A program made the position numbers and the translations under genes. Below the pieces are notes generated by a model. That model was not told where the DNA came from, searched no databases, and saw nothing but the letters and a program-made list of their open reading frames with translations. Of a DNA stretch of 64,000 nt, positions 33,110-42,505 are shown one piece after another; positions within the stretch are counted from its first letter, which is position 1, and every line of letters starts with the position of its first letter. The DNA is from Phocoena phocoena. Lineage: Eukaryota > Chordata > Mammalia > Artiodactyla > Phocoenidae. Where the stretch lies: positions 139,030,281 to 139,094,280 of the forward strand of contig NC_089222.1 in NCBI RefSeq assembly GCF_963924675.1. The letters run 5' to 3'.

Positions 33110-34240
33110 AGAGGCACAGTGATGGGAGCTGGTTTCTATCTGGTGGGCAGAGAAGGCCTCCCTGTACAAGAGCTCTGTGCTCAGAACGGAGAGCCCACGT
33201 GGCTGCAGCGTGGTGAGTTGGGTGGGAAAGTGGCTGGAGGTGAAAGCAGACAAGCGTGCTGGAGCCAGACCAGAAGGGCCTTGTAGGCCATGGCAGGGAA
33301 TCTGGATTTTCCAAGTGCAGCCAGAATCCATGGGAAGGTTTTAAGCACGGGAATGACTTGCTCTGGTTTACATTTTTCTTAACATCACTCTGGCTGCTGT
33401 GTGCAAAACGGATTTGTGTAGGGTGGTCACAGTTAAACAGGGAGACCCAGTTGAATGCCGTGGGCTCCACATTATGACAATCTGTGGCAGTAGCCACAGA
33501 GATAGACATATTTTGGAAGTCACATCTATAGGACTTCTGGACGGTAAGGGCAAGAGATGAATCAAGGATGCTCCCGAAGTTTCTGATGTAAGTCATTACG
33601 TGTTTGCTGATGATATTTATGAACATGGGGAAGATGGAGAGGAAAGCAGATTCTAGGGGATGCTAGGATATCTAGTTTCTGCTTTGGTCACATTAGTTGT
33701 ACAAGTATCTAAATAGAGATGCCAAGTAGGCAGCTGGATCTTTGAATTCAGAGCTCAGGGGAGAGGTTAGGACCAGAGATAGAAATTTGATGTCACATGC
33801 GAAAAAGATGGTAATTAAAGCCAAGGTCCTGGCTGAAATAACAGAAAAGGATAATTAATGGAGGCTAGGGCTCTGGATGGAATGGGCCGTGAGATTTTGG
33901 GGAAAAGGAGAAATAGCTTGAAGATGAGGATGGAAAGGAGCTTTCACTGAAGAAGGAGGGAAAGCAGAAGTAGTGGTGAACGCTGGGGAAGAAAGGCTGG
34001 AGAAGGAAGAAGTGGTCAGCATGTTGATGCAAAGAGGCCAAGTAAGATGGGAATAGAGGGGTGGCCTCTGGAGCTGGCAGGATGGATGTTGTTGGTGTGT
34101 GTCAGTGGTGTGCTAGGAATGGTAGCTCATTTGGAAAGGGAAGTAAAACAGTGGTGATGGAGATACAGACAATTCTTCCTAGAAGTAATGTGGGAAAGAC
34201 CGTTGAGAAATGGGATAGTACTGGAAAGGGACACAGTACC
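33110..34240 (-). repeat. L2 LINE segment (ORF2 end)
   Basis: 'agggccttgtaggccatggc', 'atgggaaggttttaagcacg' and 'catcactctggctgctgtgt' are reversed L2. The minus strand still reads Arg-Asn-Phe-Gly-Ser-Ile-Leu-Asp-Ser-Ser-Leu, matching the L2 reverse transcriptase C-terminal region. A 251-residue open frame (32871-33626) is this decayed L2, not a host gene. Confidence 0.82.
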
Positions 34241-34699
34241 AGGAGAAGTCTAGCTTTGTTTTTGTTTGTTCTCAAAAATGATAGATATTAGGAAATATTT
34301 TTATGTTGCTGGAAATAAACTATTAAGAAAAAAATTGATGATGGAGGAAAGAAGATGGTATAGTCTAAAAGTCTTTGAGAGGGCTGAAGGGATGTGGTCC
34401 AGGTTTGGCCCCAGGTTGGACAGGGCTCCGGACAGTGGTGAAAGGCCCAGGCGGCGGAGGCGGGGGTGTGGTGGTGAGATAGGGACCGGCGGAAAGGCCA
34501 GTGTTCCAGTCTGATTGCTTCTATTTTCTCAGTAAAGTGTGAAGCCAGGTTGTTATCTAAGAGGGAGTGATGTTGCAGGATTGAAGAGAGAGGAGGATGT
34601 GGGGCTCATGATCTTGGTGGATGGGAAAATAAAGAGACTAAGCATTTAAATGTAAATGCATATGCCTCGGGTCCATCTGTGGATTTTGTTTCATCATAA
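34241..34699. other. KCNJ6: Intronic sequence with a small GC-rich patch
   Basis: Unassigned sequence. About 34445-34470 contains 'aggcggcggaggcgggggtg', a GC-box-like cluster. Confidence 0.4.
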
Positions 34700-34712
34700 G
34701 AAGACACCCCAG

Positions 34713-35047
34713 CCTTCCCTGGTGGCGCAGTGGTTAAGAATCCGCCTGCCAATGCAGGGGACACGGGTTCGGGCCCTGGTCCGGGAAGATCCCACATGCC
34801 GCGGAGCAGCTAAGCCTGCGAGCCACAACTACTGAACCTGCGCTCTAGAGCCCGTAAGCCACAACTACTGAAGCCCACGTGCCTAGAACCTGTGCTCCTC
34901 AACAAGAGAAGCCACCACAATAAGAAGCCTGCGCACCGCAATGAAAAGTAGCCCCTGCTCGCCAAAACTAGAGAAAGCCCGCACGCAGCAACGAAGACCC
35001 AACGCAGCCAGAAATAAATAAATTTAATTAAAAAATTTAAAAAAAAG
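34713..35047 (+). mobile_element. Long CHR-type SINE with TSD
   Basis: It starts 'ccttccctggtggcgcagtg' and contains three 'gccacaactact'-type repeats and 'gcgcaccgcaatgaaaagta', ending 'aaataaataaa'. The duplication GAAGACACCCCAG is exact at 34700-34712 and 35048-35060. It is about 130 bases longer than the common short form. Confidence 0.93.
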
Positions 35048-35060
35048 GAAGACACCCCAG

Positions 35061-36038
35061 GGCGGGGCCCATGAGAAACACTGAAGGCCATGGCACATTT
35101 TTGCCTAACATCTTCCCCGTCTCCTGTTTACTAGGCCATCTCCTGCCCAGGTTACAGATGCTCCTCGTTCATGAGATGCCCCCTTCCACCTGGGTGAACA
35201 TGTATTGGAGTGAACTCAAGGAAAGGAAGTGCCACTGTGTCATTCCACTCTTCAACATGGCAATAGAGGACACTTTGATTTGCTGACACGGGAGCTCCAA
35301 GTGCACCCAGCTAGTCTCTTTGATGTCAGGAGTGAGCATTTCTGGTCACAGGTGAGGCTTTTGCGAAGTCATCCACCAAACACAGGGGGTGACTCTGTGC
35401 CAGGTCCCCGCAGCAGCAGAGGCTTTGAGCTGGTACTGGAGACATCCCTGCCCTTCCTTGTTCTTGGTCTGGTTTGCTGATGGCCAGTGAAGCTGCCAGC
35501 CTCCTCCCAGGTAGCTGTGACCCATCTGTTTTTAGCTTCATGAATGTGGCTTCTTTCTTCCCCCAGCCTTGGGGGCTGACACAGGATCTGCAGGTGAGGC
35601 TGGACATGCTGAGGTCCCTCTGGGTGAACATAAAGGACTCATGCTGTAAAGACCCAGGGAGGTGTTTGGAAATCTTTCTTGCCCCATGTTGGACCTTGTG
35701 GGTTCTTAAGGGTTTCTGTAAGAATCGTAGACATTTTGTTTTGCAGTGTCATTTTTGTTCTCCTTAGGTTGTACACCTTTTCCAACTTTGGGGAGAGAGA
35801 CAACATATATAACCAAGTATCTAAAGCAAATACTTTATGACTAATACTTTGTTACTACTTTAGCTCTCTGAGTTGTATTAAAGATACTTCATTGAGGGCC
35901 GATGTGAATGTAGCACTAGTTCCTTTCAGGCTCAACATTCAGTCTTGTCTCCTTGGAGCTCCCTGCTGTGTGCTCTTCTCTAATATCATTACCCACCAGC
36001 CTCTCCTTTAACCATCAGCTTTCACAGATTTCTATTAA
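35061..36038. other. KCNJ6: Intronic sequence, no feature seen
   Basis: About 1 kb unassigned. Confidence 0.4.
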
Positions 36039-36052
36039 TATTCACCCTATAG

Positions 36053-36238
36053 GGCTTCCCCGGTGGCACAGTGGTTGAGAGTCCGCCTGCTGATGCAGGG
36101 GACACGGGTTCGTGCCCCGGTCCAGGAAGGTCCCACATGCCACGGAGCAGCTGGGCCTGTGAGCCATGGCCGCTGAGCCTGCCTGTCCGGAGCCTGTGCT
36201 CCGCAATGGGAGAGGCCACAACAGTGAGAGGCCCACGT

Positions 36239-36268
<30 letters not shown>
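36053..36268 (+). mobile_element. CHR-type SINE (cetacean) with TSD
   Basis: It starts 'ggcttccccggtggcacagt' and ends in a poly-A of about 27 bases. The duplication ATTCACCCTATAG is exact at 36040-36052 and 36269-36281. Confidence 0.96.
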
Positions 36269-36269
<1 letters not shown>

Positions 36270-36281
36270 TTCACCCTATAG

Positions 36282-36945
36282 AAACTATGCTTGAGAAAAT
36301 GTAAAAGAAAATGTATTTACTTCGCAAATGTTTAATTAAAATCGTCTAAGGATGGCCTCAGTGACAAGAGAAAAATTATCATCATCCTCAAACCCCCAAA
36401 AGGGTCTTATTGGATGTTTTGCAGTGAAATGGAAACCCCAACAGGGTTTACTTGGGCTGGTCAAAGCCTAAATCGTTTTATTATTGTGATTTCTGGCAGG
36501 AAGCTCAGTGTCAAAATTGATTCTTCCCTTTCAGTGTTAAACTTTCTTTTTTTTCTCCCCTAAGGGTTTTGGCACTGGCTGCTTGGTTGCACTTTGGGTT
36601 ATACTTGGCATGGCACCAGGCTGTTTTAGATGGGGTTGGCCCAGTGTCAAGTGGCATGGTTGCCTGATAACGTAGAACTGGGCAGAATCTGAGAGTATGA
36701 ACAAGTAGGTGCCCTTTCAAGAGACTCAGGGCCAACTGTTATGAAAGAGCAGATTGCCTGTACCTGCCTCCTGCGGTCTGGTGAGGGGAGCCTGATGGGG
36801 AGGCCAAGGCCAGTAATCGAAAGGGAATGTATCATTGAGCGGTAATTGTCCACACACTAATGACCTTTCATCAATAACCACTACTTTCAGTGTGCTATTG
36901 TGTACTATGCCTTCCCTGGAGAGGCGCAAGGGAGACAGACTGGGA
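36282..36945. other. KCNJ6: Intronic sequence, no feature seen
   Basis: About 660 unassigned bases. Confidence 0.4.
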
Positions 36946-36949
36946 AGGT

Positions 36950-37160
36950 GGGCAGCCCTGAGATGGAATCTTGCCTTACTACTTCACCAGTTGTGTGACC
37001 TCGGGCAAGTTACTCTCCCCAACTCCCTACTCCAGAATCAACCTCCTCATTTGTTAAATGGGGATGGTATCTACCTTTCAGAATTGCTTTGAGGATTGAA
37101 AATAATATATGGAAAGCATCTAATAAAGCAATTGGCATTCAATAGGCACCTAATGAATGA
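36950..37160 (+). repeat. MIR SINE
   Basis: 'ccagttgtgtgacctcgggc', 'aagttactctcccc', 'ctcatttgttaaatggggat' and 'gcattcaataggcacctaat' give a nearly complete MIR. Confidence 0.8.
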
Positions 37161-37204
37161 CGGATGAGAATAGTATGATTTACAGAGTCATAGATTCACT
37201 CTCT

Positions 37205-37415
37205 AAATTTATTGAGCACATACTATGGTCCCATGATGAATGACTTGCCTGTATTATCTCATGGAATCTCCTTATAAATATAAGTATCATTCCCATTTTT
37301 CAGAATGGAAAAAGGTTTGGTGAAGTTAAGAAAAGTGATGCGTCCAATCACATGGACAGTCGGGAGTGGAGGCAGAATTTGAATTCAGCCTGTCTGACCT
37401 CAGAGTCTTAAGCAG
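37205..37415 (-). repeat. MIR SINE
   Basis: 'ttattgagcacatactatgg', 'tgtattatctcatggaatct', 'attcccatttttcagaatgg' and 'gtctgacctcagagtcttaa' give a reversed MIR. Together with the previous element it forms an inverted MIR pair about 45 bases apart. Confidence 0.8.
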
Positions 37416-37564
37416 TGAACAGAGAGCTTAAAGGAGGGAGGAGAAGCTTTGCAAAGTAGCTAGACAAAAATTTATTTCATGGCAAGTCTGGGGCTGTGAG
37501 CAGTATACAACAGCCAACCTGTCAAAATGTTTGCATGAAATTTTGTGTCAGGCCAAAGAGGTTA

Positions 37565-37950
37565 GTTAATATTGTGGTAACAAACAACCCAAATTTCAGT
37601 GGCTTAACCCAACCTAAGGTTATTTCTCAGTCATGCTACAAGTCCCAAGTGAGCCGGCAAGGGTCTTCTCTTCAAAGCCGGTCAAGGGTCCAGAATGATG
37701 GAAACTTCACTGTGACATGTGCTTCCGTGAGAACTACAGAAAGGAAGGGAATTATCCTGTTTAGCTTGTAAGGTTTCCAGCGGCGTGATACCCATGACAT
37801 ATGCATATACTGTTGGGACAAATGTAAGTCACATGACCGTGTCCAACAGAAACAGGGAAATGTGATCCTGACATGTGTTTAGAAGGACGAAAGCTGGACA
37901 TATTTCACAAACAACACTGATGACTACCACATATTTTAAAAACCCTAACT
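37565..37950. repeat. Ancient repeat-like sequence, unassigned
   Basis: 'gtggtaacaaacaacccaaa', 'tttcagtggcttaacccaac' and 'tatttctcagtcatgctaca' resemble a mammal-wide LTR-type repeat, but I cannot assign it. Confidence 0.4.
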
Positions 37951-37994
37951 TGCAAAAAGTTTTTAACTTGGTCTAGGGGTTTTCAAAACCACTT

Positions 37995-38330
37995 GGGTAC
38001 CTGTGGTAGATTGTATTATTTTGTTCTGAATTATTTATTCCAAGTCCCTGTGAGAGAATTACATTTCCCCATTCCATGGACATCAGGCACTGCCATATGA
38101 CTTGCTATGACTAATAAATGGCAAGCAGAAGCGAGGTGTTTTGTCATTTCTTTTTTCTCCCTGCCATGAGAATGGCATGTCCTAAGTAGGGCTGCTCCTT
38201 TTGTCTGTATCTTGGAGTCAACAGGATGTGTGAACAGAGTTGAAACTGACATGTAATAGGAATGAGAAATAAACCTTTGTGCTTTAAGCCCTTGGAGGTA
38301 TTTGTTACTGCAACATGCCTAGCCAAACCA
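37995..38330 (+). mobile_element. Ancient ERVL/MaLR-like LTR fragment
   Basis: It ends 'gagaaataaacctttgtgct' and 'ttaagcccttggaggtattt', then 'ctagccaaacc', the typical polyadenylation tail of old LTRs. Confidence 0.5.
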
Positions 38331-39065
38331 GACTGTACAGTATCTTTTATCATTCTCAGTAAATAGAGAACAATGGAATTGGCCATATAGAAATTCACAT
38401 TTACTGTCCACTTTGTTGAAGTATATCTATACTTTCACGCAGGAGTATCTCTAAGGGCTTATTATGTAAATAAATATTATTCAGTTGAATTAACAGCACA
38501 AAAATACATTCTCCAAATTGGGGCATCAGCTGACACCAGAGCATTCTTATAAAAACCTAGGAGGGGGACTGGGGACATAGAAATCTTGTTTTCAAATGCA
38601 GACTCTTGGTCCTGTCCTCCCTGAGCAGCTGCCTTAGAAGACTTGAGAATAATCTATATTCATGTCCCCTTTGGGCAGAAATTATAATGATGAAATGTTA
38701 CTATCTATAGGAATGCAAAGTCTATTCTGAGCCCAGTGATCCTCATTAATTCAGAGCTCATCATTCGTGGTAGGTAACTGGGAAGAGGCCAGGCTGGCAT
38801 TTACTCTCACGTTGTGAGTGTGCATTTCTTGCACTGGCTATCGCAGGTTGACATTTGCCATTTTGACTGTTCAGAGTGCCTTCTGAGGAGAGTCAGTTGT
38901 CATCGTGTGGAGACACTAGCTGCACAGTCCCTGGAAACAGTGGAGCCAGTCCCTGGGACTGACCCTCCCAAATGCCTGGCTTCCCTCCTCCCTACTGCAT
39001 TTCCCCTTTGCAGTCTATGGGGGAAGGAATGATCTGATCTAACAGAATCCGTGAAGCTGAAAGGT
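38331..39065. other. KCNJ6: Intronic sequence, no feature seen
   Basis: About 730 unassigned bases. Confidence 0.4.
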
Positions 39066-39069
39066 CACC

Positions 39070-39185
39070 AACGATGTAGGTACCATTGCTGTTCCCATTT
39101 TAGAGGGGCAAAACTGAGGCCTTAGAGAATTTAAGCAAGACAGTGAATACAGCAACTGTGGTTTGAACCCAGGATTGCCTGACAG
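39070..39185 (-). repeat. MIR SINE fragment
   Basis: 'gttcccattttagaggggca', 'aaactgaggccttagagaat' and 'gtttgaacccaggattgcct' are reversed MIR. Confidence 0.75.
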
Positions 39186-39382
39186 TATAAATGACACAAA
39201 GAAGTACAGATAAGCTGAGCTATGGCCAAGAGAGATTACTTTTAAAAAAGAGGAGTACTAAATAATTAATAGAACAACCAAACTCACTTACAAAGTGAGT
39301 TGGTGTAAAACACAGGAGCAAGGGTGTGCTTAACTGGGGAAGAAGCCCCTCTGGCTTCTGGCTGTTTAGCTATTTAGCAGAG

Positions 39383-39384
<2 letters not shown>

Positions 39385-39426
<42 letters not shown>
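39385..39426 (+). repeat. (GT)21 microsatellite
   Basis: An uninterrupted GT dinucleotide run of 42 bases, followed by a degenerate TGTG/TATG tail to about 39455. Confidence 0.98.
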
Positions 39427-39428
<2 letters not shown>

Positions 39429-39429
39429 A

Positions 39430-40900
39430 TGTATGTGTGTGTGTTTGCATGTGTGAATAAGTTATATGGTTTTCCCCAATGATCCTCTTCTGGTCATTAG
39501 AAATTGTCAGGTAGAACTGCTTCACTGGCATCATGCCGTCAGCACTCATATTAGTGAATGCCCTGGGAAATAATAAAGCTCGATTTATTTAAGGATGCAC
39601 TAATTAGAGGCTTCCCACTCTTTGATACTCATCTCTTAATCTGAATGGTGCAGTTTCTTCCCAACGTGAGTACTGACTTCAGAGTTTGAGTCAGAGCTAA
39701 CTTTTAGATGCTAGTCTATTTTTTACCTTGGGTTTGAACTTTAAATTGTATATATTGTTCGGCCATTCCTGACTTCTACTGAACATCTATTTTATGAGCT
39801 CCTCACAGCCCATTTGGAGAAGGAAGAACAATGGATTTTCTGCTATTGATGTTTTAATAATGAAAAGTTTGATAATTATCCAGTATTTTTGTCTTTTCAA
39901 CCACAATAGTATATGGTGACCTCAATACACTGCTATCTAAGTTATGAGATCCTAAGTGCCTTCTAAGTTATGAGAAATGTTTAACAGAGGTATAATGTTT
40001 AACAGAGTTACAGTATCTTTCTTCTAGAGGGGCGGTGGAAAAGTATAAAATTCTATGTGTGCTCTACTGCATCCAGCCTCAGATTGTTAGGACCAGAATA
40101 GTGTCCTCAAACTGCTTAGAATCACAAAAAGTTTACCATATTTAGGGAGCAGGTATTATCAGTTTTTATCCAGTCACTGACACTACTTCGGTATATTATA
40201 TTGAGGTAGGCATTTGGGAGGAAGCCCTGAATAAATCACCTGAACCTAATGCTCGAAGAAGAAAGGATGGTTGGATTTCTTGATGTTGATGAGTGGTAGA
40301 TTTCCATCCAGGAAAAATAAATTCACATGTCTTTGAATTTTTTAAATTGCGCCTTATAGAGATTTACCACGAGATTTTCACCCAAGATCTTAGCATTCCA
40401 GATCTTATCAATTAACTCTTTTCCTAGGCTAGGTAGTTGGGGTTACAACTCTTAAAAGAAAAATGGTAAATCTGGAGATAATGACTTGCCAGTGGAGAGA
40501 CTAGCAGCTACTTATCTAAAGGGGAAAATAAGATTTGAAAAATACAATGGCTATGAAATATCATTAGTAGAAACAGCTTAAATGTACTGTGATGCTAACC
40601 CTCAACCATCTTAGCTGAGAAGTGCCACCTTTTCAAACTCTGTGATCTCATATTCTCCTCTGTTATAGTGAAGTGGCATTTTGACTATGGCGAAGAAAAG
40701 TGGTTCTTGGAAATCAGATTTGACAGAACATTATATTCTTCCAGGAGTATTTTTGTAGACGGTGCTTATTGAATTTTGATTTCAGAACAGTTTTGTGGCA
40801 GATCTCATTTTAATATATGCTTGTTAAAAATTCATGTGAATGTAATAAAGAATTTTAAAATGAACTGATAACATTGGAGACCGAAAGAGAAGCCTTAAAG
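39430..40900. other. KCNJ6: Repeat-poor AT-rich block, candidate conserved noncoding sequence
   Basis: Nearly 1.5 kb in which I recognise no transposable element, unusual in this window. It contains 'ggatgcactaattagaggct' with a TAATTA homeodomain-type core near 39603. Confidence 0.3.
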
Positions 40901-41004
40901 AAAAAGAGCTAATGATGGGAGAAAAGAGAGCCTGTCTGCATGTTAAATACCAGTCATCTTTTCGGGTGCATGCTCTGCAGAATCTTCACGAACCAACAGC
41001 ATTC

Positions 41005-41180
41005 ATGATGCAAAGAGCACTGAACTTGGAGGCTGGACATCATCAGTGGTTTAGGGTTTCAAGGTCTTGCTCTGCCCGTAACTATCGCACCTTAGCCAGC
41101 TCGCTAGTTTTGCTGGGCATCCATGTCCTCACCTGTAAAGTAATTAAGAATAGGGCGAAGACTCTTGCAACTCAAAAATC
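41005..41180 (+). repeat. MIR SINE
   Basis: 'gcaaagagcactgaacttgg', 'aggctggaca' and 'catgtcctcacctgtaaagt' give a diverged plus-strand MIR. Confidence 0.65.
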
Positions 41181-41569
41181 CTGTGATGTGATTTATGTGA
41201 CTAAGCTCTCCTCGTGTGAATAAAGAACTGAGCTTTCCTGTGGGGAAGGATGGCTTGCCCTCACCTACTTCCGGTTTGCTTGCCTACTTCTGGCACACAC
41301 TCCCCCTCCTCCATGGTAACCCATAGATACTGACGTCTGGACAGTCAGCCCTGCTTCCTCATCTACAAAATGTTATCTAGTATATCTTCACTAAGTTGGC
41401 TTCCTCCCACCCTCCACTTTCCCCAGCTTTCTTCGTAGTATATAAATATTTCAGAAACTCTCTTCTTTGAGAAAAACTTGAAAGATAAAAACCCCACAGG
41501 GATGGAAGGGGAGCTCATAGACTAAGGCTTGGAAGAGATCTCAGCCGATAACAGTGTGTTAACCTGATT

Positions 41570-42295
41570 TGGATTCAAACAGCAGATTTAAACAAAACTT
41601 AAAAAGACATTTATGAGACAAATGGAAGTCAGAGCACTTAGTAGATATTGGATCTTAAGAAATGATCATTAATTGTTTTAGGTGTCACAACAGTGTTATA
41701 GTTATGTTTTTTAAATTAATTAATTTAATTTTATTTATTTTTGGCAGCACTGGGTCTTCGTTGCTGCACACAGGCTTTCTCTAGTTGTGGCGAGCGGGGG
41801 CTACTCTTTGTTGCGGTGCGCGGCCTTCTCATTGCGGTGGCTTCTCTTGTTGTGGAGCACGGGCTCTAGGCGCATGGGCTTCAGCAGTTGTGGCACATGG
41901 GATCAGTAGTTGTGGCTCATGGGCTAGAGCACAGGCTCAGTAGTTGTGGCACACGGGCTTAGTTGCTCCGCAGCATGTGGGATCTTCCGGGACCAGGGCT
42001 CGAACCCGTGTCCCCTGCATTGGCAGGCGGATTCTTAACCACTGCGCCACCGGGAAGTCCTACAGTTATGTTTTTAAAAGAGTCCTTATCTTTTAGAGGC
42101 ATATTGATATATTTGCAGGTAAAATATGATGCTGGAGGGGCAGTTAGTGAGTGGGTGACACAGATGAAACAAGTTTGGCCATGAACTGACAATTATAGAA
42201 ATTGAATGATGGGTACATGGGAGTTGATTATAGGATTTGGTCTACTTTTATATAAGTTTTATAGTTTCCATAATAAAAAATGCAAAAAAAAAAAA
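41570..42295 (+). mobile_element. Ancient L1M 3' end, interrupted by a SINE
   Basis: Left part 'tttaggtgtcacaacagtgt' and right part 'gttgattataggatttggtc', 'tagtttccataataaaaaat' are one L1M 3' end split at about 41716-42060. Confidence 0.65.
41716..42060 (-). mobile_element. Long CHR-type SINE with TSD
   Basis: It runs from 'ttatttttggcagcactggg' to 'ctgcgccaccgggaagtcc', the reverse of the long form also seen at 34713-35047. The flanks 41697-41715 and 42061-42078 are near-identical ('ta[t/c]agttatgtttttt'). Confidence 0.92.
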
Positions 42296-42301
42296 GCTTA
42301 A

Positions 42302-42495
42302 AACAGATAATCAGGAAGGACCTACTGTATAGCACAGGAAACTCTACTCAATATTCTATAATAAACTATATGGAAAAAGAATCTGAAAAAGAAGAGGTAT
42401 ATGTATATGTATAACTGAATCACTTTGCCATACACCTGAAACTAACACAACATTGTGAATTGACTATACTCCGATATAAAATAAAAATTAAAAAA
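42302..42495 (+). mobile_element. L1 3' end with TSD
   Basis: 'ggacctactgtatagcacag', 'aactgaatcactttgccata' and 'aacacaacattgtgaattga', then an A-rich tail. The duplication AAAAAGCTTA is present at 42291-42300 and 42496-42505. Confidence 0.88.
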
Positions 42496-42505
42496 AAAAA
42501 GCTTA

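Noticed and set aside
32871..33626. A 251-residue minus-strand open frame, the second longest in the window
   Set aside because: It overlaps a minus-strand L2, and its N-terminal part reads like decayed L2 reverse transcriptase (Arg-Asn-Phe-Gly-Ser-Ile-Leu-Asp-Ser-Ser-Leu). The rest is frame-shifted L2 sequence with no other domain.
36053..36130. tRNA gene suggested by the A-box/B-box-like SINE head ('ggttcgtgcc')
   Set aside because: It is the tRNA-derived head of a SINE followed by a tRNA-unrelated body and poly-A tail, and has no intact cloverleaf.
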